NCBI RefSeq assembly: GCF_007655135.1
Contig: NC_045128.1
Coordinates: forward strand, 15,764,230 to 15,828,229
DNA: 64,000 bases
DNA from: Punica granatum
Lineage: Eukaryota; Streptophyta; Magnoliopsida; Myrtales; Lythraceae
Reading direction: 5' to 3'
In this document: piece by piece, positions 22,214-34,694 of the stretch
Position numbering within the stretch: the stretch's first letter is position 1
Layout of the letters: each line of letters opens with the position of its first letter
The notes under the pieces: model-generated
Databases searched by the model: none
Told to the model about the DNA's origin: nothing
The model's input: only the letters and a program-made list of their open reading frames with translations
Position numbers and translations under genes: made by a program

Positions 22214-25200
22214 TGTCAGCACCCCATTTTGGTCCACCGGCTCCAACAAAGGACTCCCGGCCGAAGCTTGGATTACTATTCATGACCCGACAATCGGAGG
22301 CGAACGCACGGACGTGGGAGCACAAACTATAGAAGAGAAGCAGGGTCCTCCAAAAGGCTCAAAAGTGCAATCAAAAGGGAAGATAAACAACGAACCCCAA
22401 AATAGCAAAAGTCGGCACTGTGGCACTATTCATCGCCGGATCACCGGAGCGTAAGAAGATATCCAATATGGGACTTAAAAAATCACTCTTGGTACCAAAA
22501 TGACCAATGGCACCTCCGAGCGCATTTCAGAAGCCTCCTGCTTAAGCCGGGGCACTCCTGAACTTTTGCAGACGCCTTCCTAATGGGGCTCCCGAGACGC
22601 CCGATCCACAGACAAGTAAACGGCACCCAGAAATAGGCCTACACACACCCAAGGACCACCAGGACCATGAAACATGATTCATACTGCGTTTCGGAGTTCA
22701 TCTTGGTCTTCCGAGTGGATCCCGACCCGGGAAAAAGATGTCTTTTTCTACAGAAAGATATAACCGGAGACCCTTTTAACAAATTGTCAATGCACGAAAT
22801 TTGCGCCAATCAATCCCAGGGACCTCAAGGGCTTGGGAGATAAACCCCGATCGAATTGCATAATCTATTTAGGTTTCTCGAGTACCATTCCGGTAACAAA
22901 AGGGCCCATTTCACGGGGAATCTTATGCTCATAGCTCATTTGGGAAAATGTTGAAGTCCGAGCTTTGCACCACCCACTCCCTAGGGGCTAGGAAATCATG
23001 TCAGTTCGGACCAAGCAAATCATACCGATCTCCCGAGTGACGTTTTAATGGTCACGAACGCCTCCCGACAAGCCTTCAAGACTCGTTTTTGACGAACGGA
23101 GAACACAGTGGTCTCCGAACACATCAGAACACTCGGGAAACACCGAGAAAGCCCCGTTCGTGGATTCTTAGGATGCCTCCGGATATCGATCTCCAGCCGG
23201 GGCCGGCAAGTAAACCGTTCTGCCCAAAGCACAAAGCACGTCGACACGAGCGGTACATCACGCAGAGGCGCGAACAAGCGACAGAAACGGACAACTTCAA
23301 CCCGATCATCCAAACGGAGCAAAACCGGCTTTCGAGTCCCCGGGACGCCCGAGCATTCACCCATACGAAGAATGTCAATATTAGACTTATTAAAACCGTA
23401 TTCGCGCATACATCGATAATTCGTCGTTCAATCGAACCACGAAAATCGAATGCGTGATCAATCAAGCCCCGAGCTTCTTCCAGCTTTCTTCCTAATCAAG
23501 TGGGACCCTTGAGCTAGCCAAGCCGAGCCGAGCCGAGCCAAGCCGCGAGCCATGGCTCTCCTCTAAAGACAAGCCAAATGAGCCTTCACCACACATTTTC
23601 AAAATATCTTCTTATACCCATCACTTCCCTTCTCCCATCCATCACCTCCCATAACCTTTCAAGACAACTTCCCCACCCTAATCTTCCCTCCAAAAATTCG
23701 GATCCCCTAAGCACCACTTAATTGCACTTAACTCCACTTAATCTTGTCATTAAGCTTGCTTTTATAAGTGCATTGGGTCATTAACTTAATCACAACTCTT
23801 CTTGCAATCTCTCTCTAGCTTTCTCACTCAAGAACACTCTCCAAACTCCCCTCATTTTCCAGATTTCGCTCAGCCCCATAACAGCCCGGATACAAGGCCG
23901 GTTTGCCCAAAAACTCAACCGTTTTCCGGCGACCGCCATCCAACCCGATCCAAACTTGATCAAACTTCATATCCCACACGTATTCGACCTTCTGAGTCCA
24001 TTTATGGTGTTAGTTTTGCCATTTAAAGTCATCTAGGTCCCATTTCAGCCCAATCCAGATTCGGGTCCCTAGGGAGTTTCCCGGTTTCTAGGCGAGTTCT
24101 TCCTTCCCGACTTATCCGAGTCTCAAACAAACTACATATCCCACATGTAATCGACCTCCCGAGTCCATTTCCGGTGTTATTTTTGCGATTTGAAGCTCCC
24201 AGCAGCCCGAACCAGCTCTGTCCAGAACCGGGTTCCGTAGGCGTTTTCACGGCTTCCCGGGCTTCCCGGACATTTCCACTACCTCACGACTATGGCGAGT
24301 CGTGCCATCATTTCCTAGGGATTCCTCATGACTCTCACTCTCCCCCGTGACAAGGTGGTCGCGTGCCGAGAGCCGCTCAACTGCGCACCACCGCCATTTC
24401 TCTCTTTTCTCCCTTCACAGATTTTTTCCATTTTTTACCGGTTTTCTTTGCATCTCTCAGGAAAATTGACATGTCCAATCTTCACGAAACCACTGCAGGC
24501 ACGATCCTCAGTCAGTTAGGAGTCCAATGCCACCAATCTTGCATCAAAAGACCATCGGAAGCCTTCCGTAGAGTCATTTCTTCATCGGGTGCCAATCGAG
24601 TCTGTTCCTTTGGTTTTCTATTCTGACCCGAACTTTGCAGGAACATACAGGTCAGCTCGGGTTGAATCTCACTGCAAGCCACATATCACCGTGATCATCA
24701 CTCAGTTAGGAGTTCAATGCCGCCAACCTTGCAGCAAAATACCATTGGAAGCCACCGGGACAGCCATTTCTTCCCAACCTGCCCAGTCGGGTCAGTTCCG
24801 CCCAGTCAGTTCTGTTTTATGCTAGCTAACCCGACTTTGTTTTTGATTTCCAGAAAATCTACATGTGCTCTCCTCCCGAAACCACCGCAGGCGTGATCCT
24901 TAGTCCCTTGGGAATCCAACGCAACCGACCCGCACAAAAAGGCCACCCCGATCAACCGGTACAGCCCCGACAAGCCGGACTGCCAGTCAGGTCTGCCAGT
25001 CGACCCGACTGCACCGATTCGGGTCTGTTCATTCCAGGGGGCAGAACCGACTTCCGAAGCCCCTTTTTCCAGCTTTCCTCGACTTTTCCCGCATCCCGGG
25101 GCTAGGTAAAATCATTCCCAACTTAGAGAAGTTAGGACTTTTACGTTTTCTTTGCGTTTGTGGGGCGATAAGGAGGTCAACGACCGATTCGCATGCAAGT

Positions 25201-27516
25201 TTATGTTTTTATGTGTTTTTTACATCGTATTATGCATGTCTTCATCGTATATAGTGCTAGCATGTCGGGAAATAGCTTGAATCGGAGTCGAGGAGACCTC
25301 ATTGGCTCGGGCAAGCCAAAGGAGCCTCTCGGCCTCACCCCAAGGGAGGTGGCCGAGAGCCCCTCTTGGCTTCCTCGGGCCATGGATGGCCTCCTTTCCC
25401 TGACTCAAGTCGTTTTTCGAGTTTTTACATTTTTCGCTTCCCATGACTCGGTGCCGTTTTATTGATTCCTCTAAATATCGTGTTTGTGCTTGTTTGTATG
25501 TTTAATTGTGTTCCTAAGATTATGGCGGCATCGGCTATGTAAAAAATGTACGTTGTTATCGTGTTTAATGTTTTATGCATACAAGAAACGGTCAAAACCG
25601 ATTCTTGGAATTGATTGTAATTACAATTTTTATTTAATCGTTGGTTTCATGTTAATTCGTATGCTATGTACGTTAATATCGAACAATCATTTCATTGATC
25701 CATAACAATTGAGGTTTGAGGTCTCAATCATTAAATCATTCCACGAACGGGAAATGGGACGTGCCATTTGGTTAATGAAATCATTCGGCTTAAATAATTG
25801 GAAAAATTGAATATTAATTCGTAAACGCATCGATGGTTCATGGAACGGCGGAAATGCCCTTTTCCTTAAAAGCTCATAATTTCAAAACATCGAGATGTGT
25901 AACACGAATAGAATCGTGTCTAGCAAGTACTCGCGTACTATGACTCAAGTCCGGGCCCAATTTGAGGCGGCTCGAGTTGAGATGCGCGAGTCCTTTTTAG
26001 ACCTGTTCGTGTCACACGATCTTTAATTTGTATATGAACATCACATGTTTTACCACTTAAGGGCATAGTCGTCATTCCGTGATTCACCGATATCCTAGGC
26101 TTTAGGGAGTCAGAAACACCTCGATTTATGGACGGAAAGGGGCGGCCCGTTCGGGTGCGAGTTTCATTCGTACGGCCCATTCCGTCCACTTTCGGTGTTT
26201 CTACCCCCTATTGTAGATTTGGTGGTAGACGTTTTCATTGCCGTTGCAAAACACGAAGAACTGGATTAATCATGCATTTGATTTAATCAAACATTAGATA
26301 ATGGATAGGTGGAATGCTAGGTTCCAATCTAGAGTCAAAAATACAAGTTTGGCTAATTCGGTGAAACCATAGTGACACATCACTGAATAAAGTTTTAAAA
26401 CAAATCCACGCATGTAATCGGCGTAGAACCATATTCCAGGCTACCTCTTTGTTTGCCTAGGTTAGATACATTGTTTGCTAATCAACCCCGGTTAATAACT
26501 GATTAAATCACGTACATTCGACTTAATATACAACTCGTTTGTATTTACCTATATTTGTCAGTTATTGTCTGTTTTTCATCAGTTTTATCAGTTTTCTTCT
26601 GTTTTCCATTTGCTTTTGCTAATTTGTTGCGGTTCGGGTCTGAGCCCATAGGTTACGTGTTGCACGGGGTCCAACGCCCCAAATCACCGAACACAAGGTC
26701 CAACGCCTCTTAACTCACTGAGTGCGTGCAACCCGAGTACGGAATAGGATCTAGCCTCGAGTCACCATCACACTCCAAGTATGGCCTATGTGGAAGGCGA
26801 TTTGGATTGGATGTGTGAATCGCAGTTAGATATCACCTGGGAGCTCGATCGGTCTGATGGTTTCAGTAAGAATCAATCGATTCTTCTATCACCCGTCGGT
26901 ATGATCGGACCCGACCCCCGGCTCTCTGAGCCCGCGTTGCTTTAATTTATTTATCGGTCATTCAAAACACACGGTGAGCCGGAGTGGAATATTGACCCAA
27001 TGCGAGTTGATCGGGGATTCATTTATTCAATTGTAATTTGTATTTCTTTGAGAGAACACTGTAAGGAACTTTATTTGTATATTCATTTGTAAGGATCCTC
27101 GATCGGCGAGCGAGAGGTCCGAGTGTCAAATCGGTTAAGTTGGTCTATTGTTACCAAGAGATGAGTAAGCTCGAACACTCGTGGTCTCTGTTTGCGCAGG
27201 GAATCGACCATCACGGTTCGACATACTGTAACGCGAAGATTGTGAACCGATTTCTCAAGACGCAAGCCTACTTTTCTCTCAGGGCCTTGGCCCAACTTGA
27301 TCAATTCATCGACTTTACGGTGTCAAAACGGGCGAGTCAAGTGCAACCCTAAGTCACGCGGTAAATAAATAAAACGGCAAGCCTAGCAAACTAGAGTACC
27401 GAAAGGGCGTGCGGGATATAGGCCCGCACGTAATAGAACCCCCGAATTCAGAATTTCCAGTTCCGTATGACCATTGCCTTAGCATTTAGGTGTACCTTGT
27501 ACCCCTAGACCCTTCT
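22214..27516 (+). mobile_element. 5.3 kb GC-richer block between the duplicated segments, probable LTR-element derivative
   Basis: It begins exactly where copy A ends, with TGTCAGCACCCC, a start typical of plant LTRs, and is clearly GC-richer than its surroundings. Internal tandem structure: two ~166 bp units (CATATCCCACAYGTAWTCGA at 23968 and 24134) and three ~190 bp units (CAGTTAGGAGT at 24513, 24703; related sequence near 24901). There is also a GCCGA pentamer run near 23520. No reverse transcriptase, integrase, gag or tRNA primer site was found in it, and the open frames are unconvincing. It could be a very long solo LTR or a noncoding large retrotransposon derivative. The right end lacks an evident CA plus target repeat. 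Confidence 0.45.
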
Positions 27517-27582
27517 GGCATTTCCGAATCTGTCCACTTCTGGCAGGCATTTACCTTTAGCATGATAAGATCAAACCATGAA

Positions 27583-28925
27583 GTGCTAATTAGGACAAAT
27601 TCAGCTAGCTTATCACACCTTAAGCATTTGTTATCCCAAACACTAAAATGAATGATAAGTTTAGTTCAACAAGTGATAACAGGGACAATTTGCGCTAACT
27701 TAGCATACATTCCTCATGCTTTATCACAAATATTTCACCCCGTGATAAGTTCTATACAGAAAGTGATAACTACCCCCACTTCAACGAACTTATCACATCA
27801 TGTGCAAAGATTGTCAGAAAATGCCCATCCTAATATAAGCCTGGTTGCAGAAGTGATAATCCCACAAATTCAACTAAGTTATCACATAGTGCATTGTACT
27901 TATCTCGATAAACCTTCACCATGATGAGTATACACCGTGAAGTGATAATTACAACAAATTAACCTAACTTATCACACTTTAACAATTGGATATTTTAAAA
28001 GAGGAAATTGGTGACAGGTTGGGTTCAATAAGTGGTAACAGTGCCGACTTATCATACTTTGCACATGAATCATCGTATTTTTCCAAACTGCGATAACTCT
28101 TCTTTAGGAAAAGATAACTAGCCCAATTTCAACAAACTTATCAAATCATGTGCACACGTTATCGGAAAACTCTCTTACGAAGATAAACCCTGTTCCTCAA
28201 GTGATAACTCCACAAATTGAACCAGATTATCACATACTGCAGATAAGTTATCTCGTTATCCCTTTAAAATGATAATCTTACGCCGGCAAGTGATAATAGG
28301 ACCATTGTGGTAACTTATCACACCTTAACCGCTGATTATCCCAAAAGTTACATCGGCTCATAAGTTTAGTTCAAGAAGTGATAAAAATGGCACTTTGTAC
28401 TAACTTATCATACATTCTACATCATTTATTACATATTTTTCAAACTCTGATAAACTCTCTTCATGAAGTGATAACTAGCCCCAATTCAACGAATTTATCA
28501 CATCATGTGCTGAGCTTATCGGAAAATTCCCTTTCTAAGATAAGCTGGTTCAATAAGTCATAACCCCACAAATTGAACTAAGTTATCACTTACTATAATT
28601 TACTTATCAAGATGTTCTTTTATTGTGATAAGTTCACACCGCGGTGTGATAAATACCACAACTTCGGCTTGCTTGTCACACCTTATCTACAGGTTATTCC
28701 GAAAGTCCACTATGCTGATAAGATGCATCCATTATGTCATAACAAAGCCAACTTCTTCTAAATTATCATACATTTGTACCAGTATTATCACATATTTTAA
28801 AAAATGTTTTTATACCTGTTTAACAAGTGATAACACCACAAACTAATCTATCACATGTTCTACTCTAATTATCAGTCAAATCTTCAAATAAGATTTCGTG
28901 ATATCCGCAGTTCGACAAAAATAAT
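27583..28925. repeat. 90 bp tandem array, copy B
   Basis: Same units and spacing as 18769-20110, offset by 8814 bases at the left edge. Some boxes are more canonical here: the box that reads GGGATAC at 19654 reads GTGATAAC in this copy. This indicates independent decay after duplication. Confidence 0.85.
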
Positions 28926-29360
28926 AACAAAAATTCAACTATGTTATCAAATCGTGCTATGTGGTTATTATCATGATCTCATTATGTGATACGTCCAGCT
29001 CAATAATTAAGTAATAACAACATTCTTTTACTTCTTTATTACTTTTGTACAGTGTTTATCACAATTGACGTATCTTATCTTGTCATAATCAAATATCATG
29101 TCATAAATATACTAAATTGAACCTACTTATCACTTCTTGCACGTTGATTATCTCTAAATATTTATTGTGTGATAAGCTCTTCTTTTGCATTAATTCTCTC
29201 CTCTCGAGTTAATTTTCCAGTGTTAAAGAGTTAATTATTAATATTTTTTTATTAGTCATATCAATTTTTAATATTTAAAAATTAAATGTCCTATTTTTCG
29301 TTATCATTTACCCTAAAACCACAAATAATACGAGATTAAAAAATAATTAATTAATTTTCC

Positions 29361-29406
29361 GGTAACCGATGAACCGGTTACCCCTGCCGGCGGTATGATA
29401 CCGCCG
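29361..29406. repeat. Two adjacent stem-loops
   Basis: GGTAACCG...CGGTTACC (29361-29382) is followed by an 8 bp perfect stem with a 3 base loop (29388-29406, CGGCGGTA TGA TACCGCCG). The second stem is eroded in copy A (near 20573-20590), so copy B is closer to the ancestral state here. Confidence 0.65.
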
Positions 29407-31010
29407 ACGGTTTGCTAAAGCCTCCCTACTAATTATATAAAATTTCAATGCAACAAAGCCATCGTCGTTGATTAAAAAATCTAAGCATTTTCTTATTAGA
29501 ATAAGTGAAGACAAAGTAAAAAAAGTCAGGGATAAGAGCAACTTTGTGAATAATCAAAGAATATATATATATATATATATATATTTGTTCATTTTGTAAC
29601 ATTGCCTAAGAAAAATAAATATACATTTAAATTTGGACAGGAAAATCACATGTCATTTTGTGAATAAAAAAAGAACAAACGTTTATTTTTTACTCTTAGT
29701 GGCTGTACTTTAATACAAATACCTCCAAGTCCCATGTGATTGACCCGATTCACCCATCCAAACAAGCCTGCCTTTGACTGCTATTAAGAACGTGGCACCC
29801 TCACACTTTTACCATAGTAGAATTTAGATTGATATTTTTAAATCATTTTTCAAATACCACGATTATTTTACTTCTCTATATAATTGGTGACCTTGCTCAT
29901 TACCTGATAGATTAGTTGGCTTCTGATTGACACAGCGACTCTCATCGTAAAAATCCGAAATTTGAGTAAGGTTGAAGTGATATGCTATTTACACAGCCTA
30001 TGCGTGGACTTCTCCGTCCAGCGGTTCTATATGAGAGAATTCATGTTATTTACAGGGATGTCCTTTTTACAAAGAAATACATAAACTCGTATCATTTTAA
30101 ATACTAGGTAAAAATACTTGCGCTTCGCTGCAGGTCCAAAAATATCGCAAATGATTCTTACGCACATGTAATATTAAAAATTATTATTTCTTATACTCAC
30201 TTATCTATTAATAATGACAATATCTTAAAATAATGTGTTCAGAATGTTCATTGGTCCATGACTTATACTTATAAGGAAAGTCCATAAATTATAAACTCAT
30301 TATCAATAACTATCATTATTATCTTTGGTTGATCTTATTATAGAAATTCAAATATTCGAAATAATCAAGCATAGAAAACATCAGACGAAAATATAATATG
30401 GTGATATTATTTTTAGTATGATAACTTGCACTTCATTGCGCGTCCGTTTTTTTAAGAAATCTAACCACCATATCGAGATAATATTTGTTCTCCTTTTTGT
30501 ATATTCCAATACAAAGAAACACTATTGCATCTAAAATTTTATACAATCTTTAAATGTATTCTTTTTATGTAAACTCATTCAAATATATAGACTTCTAGAT
30601 ATAACTTTCTACATATATTAACATCATGATCATTATTTTTATATATTTTTTCATTGACACTACACTTGACTTTATGATTATTCTATCAAATTAAAATTTA
30701 GTATGATTTATTGTACAAATTTAGTTGAGTTCATCCTATGTTTTTTTATGAGAGCTTATAATGAGTGACAAACTTTATTGCAAGCACATGTTTATTTTAA
30801 AATTTTAAGTTGGCACATGGTGGAACTCATTCTTCCTAGATGTTCTTAATTTTTCAATGTGAGTTTTACCTCAACGATAGGGATATTTATTCATATTATC
30901 GATTATGATATCATTATCTTTCTTATATAGTGTGCACTCTAAATGCTTAAACGTGTTGACTATAGACTAGAAAGCTTATTGTTTTGTTTTTAAGTGGTAT
31001 GAATATATAA

Positions 31011-32389
31011 CATCTGAAATTTTGCAAATAATAAGATAGTTAAGAAAATGAAAATGCTCACATTTTATAAATTTATGCAACCTAAAATTTGAAAAAGAAA
31101 TAGTGAATATATCCTAATTTGTACATCTAGTAGTTTTGATACAAAATTCTTTAATTTTTTAAGATAATTAGTATGACCATAATGACCGGATCATTTGGTC
31201 CGATGGGTTAACTGGTTACCTACAACCTTAATTTGGGTTGGATTGCAAAATAGCACCTTATTTGGATTGAATCCCAAAATACCAAAAAAAGAGGACAAAC
31301 TTTTTAAACAATAAATTTTTTTGGGCGAAAAATTTTTATTTTAAAAGAAAATGGGAAAGGAGCAAAGTAGGGAAAAGATCCCCACTCTCCCTTTTGGCCC
31401 CATATTGGGGCCTAAAATCACTTCTTACAGGGGCGACCTGCACGTTGCCATGGGTTAGAATTTTTTTCAATTTTTTGATTCATCATAATGGTTTGTGTAA
31501 TAATCAATATAGTGTATAACTAAAACTAATAATAAAACTACTTATTTGTAAAGAGTTCATAACTACTTATTTGTAAAAATTATGAACTCTCTATTAATAG
31601 TAAATAATCTAATTTTCTTAAAAGATGGTATCATATTATCGTATATGATATCAATTTTCTTTTTATTTCATGGAGTGTGTGTTTTAATGTGTCAAATAGG
31701 TTGATTCTTGAATGTAAAGCCTATAGTTTAAATCTAAAAAGATAGGTAGGAATAAGTTTTGAAAATAATATAAGTAAAGGAAGACATGATATGAAACTTA
31801 AGAAAACGAAAATGTTTGCATTTTATAAATTTATGAAAATAAATTAACAACGAAATTAATTTTCAAAACGTATGTATTTAGTTAGTTTAATTTCTTAAGA
31901 AAGATGCAATATAGACGAAGAAAGTTTGTGTCTATTAATGAATATGTTAAAAAAAAGTATAGGATAATGTATAATTCTTCATAAAATGGTAAAATAGATA
32001 GAGAAAACAATGTAAATACATAGTGTCAAATCTTATAATGATCAAGAAAAGAAAAAGAGAAAAATTTGTACACCATATGAACTTAAAACATGACATTATA
32101 TTTTTTAAAGAATAACTTGTCAACCATAATGATGGGTCATTTGACCCCGTGAATCAATTAGGTTATAACATTACCTTATCAAGCCATGATTAAAAATATT
32201 GAAAAAAAGAGGGAAAATTTAAAAAAAAATGAGGGGAAGAGATTTCGCACTCACAAACTAAAATTTGAAAAGAATATTATATATATATATATATATAGTA
32301 ATTTGTATCTCTACTACCTCTATACAAAATTTCTTTTAATTTTTCTAGATAAAGAATTGGGGGTAAAAGTATTTTTTGGAAATAGTCCG
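31011..32389. other. AT-rich spacer right of copy B
   Basis: No protein recognized. Near 31190 (GATCATTTGGTCCGATGGGT) and 32130 (GGGTCATTTGACCCC) there are fragments resembling the 96 bp repeat unit of the following array. A TA microsatellite lies near 32279-32297. Confidence 0.4.
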
Positions 32390-32970
32390 ACTATAATGAT
32401 CGAATTATTTGACATAACGCGTCGACCGGATTACTTGGTGCTTTATTCAAGTCAAATTTGAAAACTCTAAAAAGGCATAACCTTTCGACCTAACAATTGG
32501 ATCATTTGGCAAACACATCGACCAAATAACGTGGAACCTTATTGGAATAGCATTTGAAAACGCCAAAAAGGCGTAATGCGTCGACCTTAGGATGGGATCT
32601 TTTGGTATAATGGGTGATTGGATTACATGGTACCTTATTCGAATCAGATTTAAAAAAGCTAAAAGGGGGGAGAAACTTTTAAAAAAATTAGAAAACAAAA
32701 AAAAGGTTTTGATCGGATCATTTGGTATCACATGTCGACGGGGTTACGTGGTATTTTATTCTGGTTTGATTTAAAAACACTAAAAATACGTAACATTTTG
32801 ACCTAACGATCAAATCATTTGGCGTAACACATCAACCGAATTACGTGAAACTTTATTGAAATCAGATATGAAATCACTAAAAAGCATAACGCTCCAATCA
32901 TAGAATCAAATTGTTTGGTATAACACATTGATCGAATTACGTGATACAATTTTTGGATCAAATTTGAAAA
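32390..32970. repeat. 96 bp degenerate tandem array, about 6 units
   Basis: The module GGATCATTTGGYATAACACA / CGACCGAATTACGTGG / TTTGAAAACRCTAAAAAGGC repeats with the TTTGAAAA anchor near 32457, 32552, 32648, 32770, 32867 and 32963, so the spacing is 95-97 except for one unit with a ~25 bp insertion. Because the period is a multiple of three, open frames on both strands show a 32-residue periodicity. There is no evidence they are translated. Confidence 0.75.
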
Positions 32971-33099
32971 TGCAAAAGGAAAGAGGAAAATTTAAAAAAT
33001 TAAAAATTACAAAATCTTTTTTTTAAAAAAAGGGAATGGTGGGGGCAATGAGTGGGACCCACTCAATTGCCCCACAAAAAGATGGACTTACGCTTTATT

Positions 33100-33297
33100 T
33101 GGTTTCACAAATCCACTTTAACTTTAATTTTAATTCTACTACTTCACTTAACTCCACTTATCTTCAATTCAACAACATAATCATTACTTTCTTTTAACTA
33201 TTTATTATTTTTTCTAAAATTCAACAATACAATCATTACAGTTCAATTAAAATCAAAACTAAACTCTATTTAACTCTAAAACTAAACACACTATTAT
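33100..33297 (+). repeat. MITE family M (copy 4)
   Basis: TTTGGTTTCACAAATCCACT start, CTTCAATTCAACAACATAAT and AATTCAACAATACAATCATT modules, and an AACTCTAAAACTAAACACAC end. Same layout as the element at 25-345 but internally shorter. Confidence 0.6.
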
Positions 33298-33299
33298 AA

Positions 33300-33825
33300 T
33301 CATATCCTTATATAATCTAATATTATGGTTATGAAGAGCATTTTTATATTCTTGCAACTTTTTTTGTTTTATGTTATTTAATAACCTATTCTATTATAGT
33401 ATATATTTTATCTAATCTTTATTAATAAAAAGAAAAATAAATTAGTTTCGTCTATATCTATTTTATTTTGGTAAGCAATTTAAACAAAAAATAAAGAATT
33501 TATTTACTATTCTTAAAAAAGAGAAAAATTAATTGCTCAAGTTACTTATGTTTTTGTATTCGAGCCACATCATAGCCTTTTTCATTAATATAAAAAAAAG
33601 CAAAAAATCGAAAAAATACATTGGCGTTTTTACAAATCCTTTTCCCCCCTAGATTTTATGCTTTGTGAAAATATTTGTCTCATGTTGATTAACTCTTTTA
33701 GATTGTAGCAACAAATTTTTAGGTGTATTTTTTCTTTTTCTAGGATGTACTCGTAAATAATAAAACAATCCATGCAGATTTAGAAGTTATTCCGAAGGGG
33801 TGAAATTCAAGGAAAAGAGAAGGCT
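33300..33825. repeat. ~520 bp direct repeat, left copy
   Basis: Matches 40187-40705 at roughly 80-85 percent by eye, including blocks CTTGCAACTTTTTTTGTTTT, ATAACCTATTCTATTATAGT, CTCAAGTTACTTATG and CAATCCATGCAGATTTAGAA. Function unknown. It predates the gypsy insertion that now separates the copies. Between this copy and the gypsy element (33826-34062) is a GATG-rich stretch whose open frame on the minus strand is low complexity. Confidence 0.7.
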
Positions 33826-34062
33826 ATGGTGATGGATGAAGGAGGTTATGGATGGGCCAGAAAAGGCTATGAAAGGTGATGATGTGTGCTGGTGATGGAT
33901 GAAAAATAGGGAAAGATGGAGATGAGGAGGGCGTGAAGGAGATGGAAGGTGATTGAGCAATGTGGTGGTTATGGAGGTGGCAGAGGATGATGGTAATGGA
34001 TCCGTGAACAACAGTTGTAGGTTAGGGGGTGGCCGAGAGAGAAGGTGTATGGATGGTGCTAG

Positions 34063-34694
34063 TGATAAGCTCACGAACTAGAACTTGATAAGGAAGAAGG
34101 ATGGATGGTAGAGCCAACAAAACTCACTCGATAAGATAACTCGCCACGAGTAAGAAAAGTCGGGTTGATTCGCCACGCTCAAGGATGAACGATAAGAATC
34201 GGGGTTTTCGCCACTAAACAAGGGACTTATTTAGATAAGAAAAATAGAGGAAACGCTCTAGGCAATTTCATTCAAATATTCATCAAAATCTGTGTTCTTC
34301 TCTTACAATAAGGTGCATATTTATATAGAGGGAAGACACCCCCCTTGACTCTAAAATAGAAAACTAATATCTGATATCCTCTAGATTACTTTTCTAAAAT
34401 AGAGTAATGTAATAATCTGAAATATGAAACTTAAGATTGCTGACTCAAGCTAATATAGGAAATAATATCCAATTAAGGGAAACTATATTATAGAAATATT
34501 ATTTTCTCGTAACAGCTGAAGTCTTTTAAAATATGGATCATCACTTCGGGCTAGATTCCTTGTCTCCTATTTCCAAGCACTTAAGTAAGGCAAAGGGCCA
34601 GGGGAGAGTTGCAACAAGCTTTTTGGCCATGGAACGAGTGATAGGACCCGAACTAGATCCGACCTCGTCCTGAACTGCATTCTTGGGCACATCA
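34063..34694 (-). repeat. 3' LTR of the Ty3/gypsy element
   Basis: On the coding strand it starts TGATGTGCCC and ends AGCTTATCA. The first ~150 bases also encode the C-terminal ~50 residues of pol (stop at 34541-34543). Confidence 0.92.

Larger units (their letters stand above)
27517..31010. repeat. 3.5 kb duplicated segment, copy B
   Basis: Direct-orientation copy of 18703-22213, about 8.8 kb away. Differences include scattered substitutions, a longer TA microsatellite near 29562-29584, and a ~30 bp deletion near 30075. Sequence beyond GAATATATAA at 31010 has no match in copy A. Confidence 0.85.

Noticed and set aside
23020..23465. Overlapping open frames on both strands in the GC-rich block
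   Set aside because: Long frames in GC-rich noncoding DNA, overlapping each other, with no motif.
33787..34074. 95-residue Ser/His/Pro-rich frame on the minus strand
   Set aside because: Low-complexity translation of GATG-rich DNA next to the gypsy insertion.
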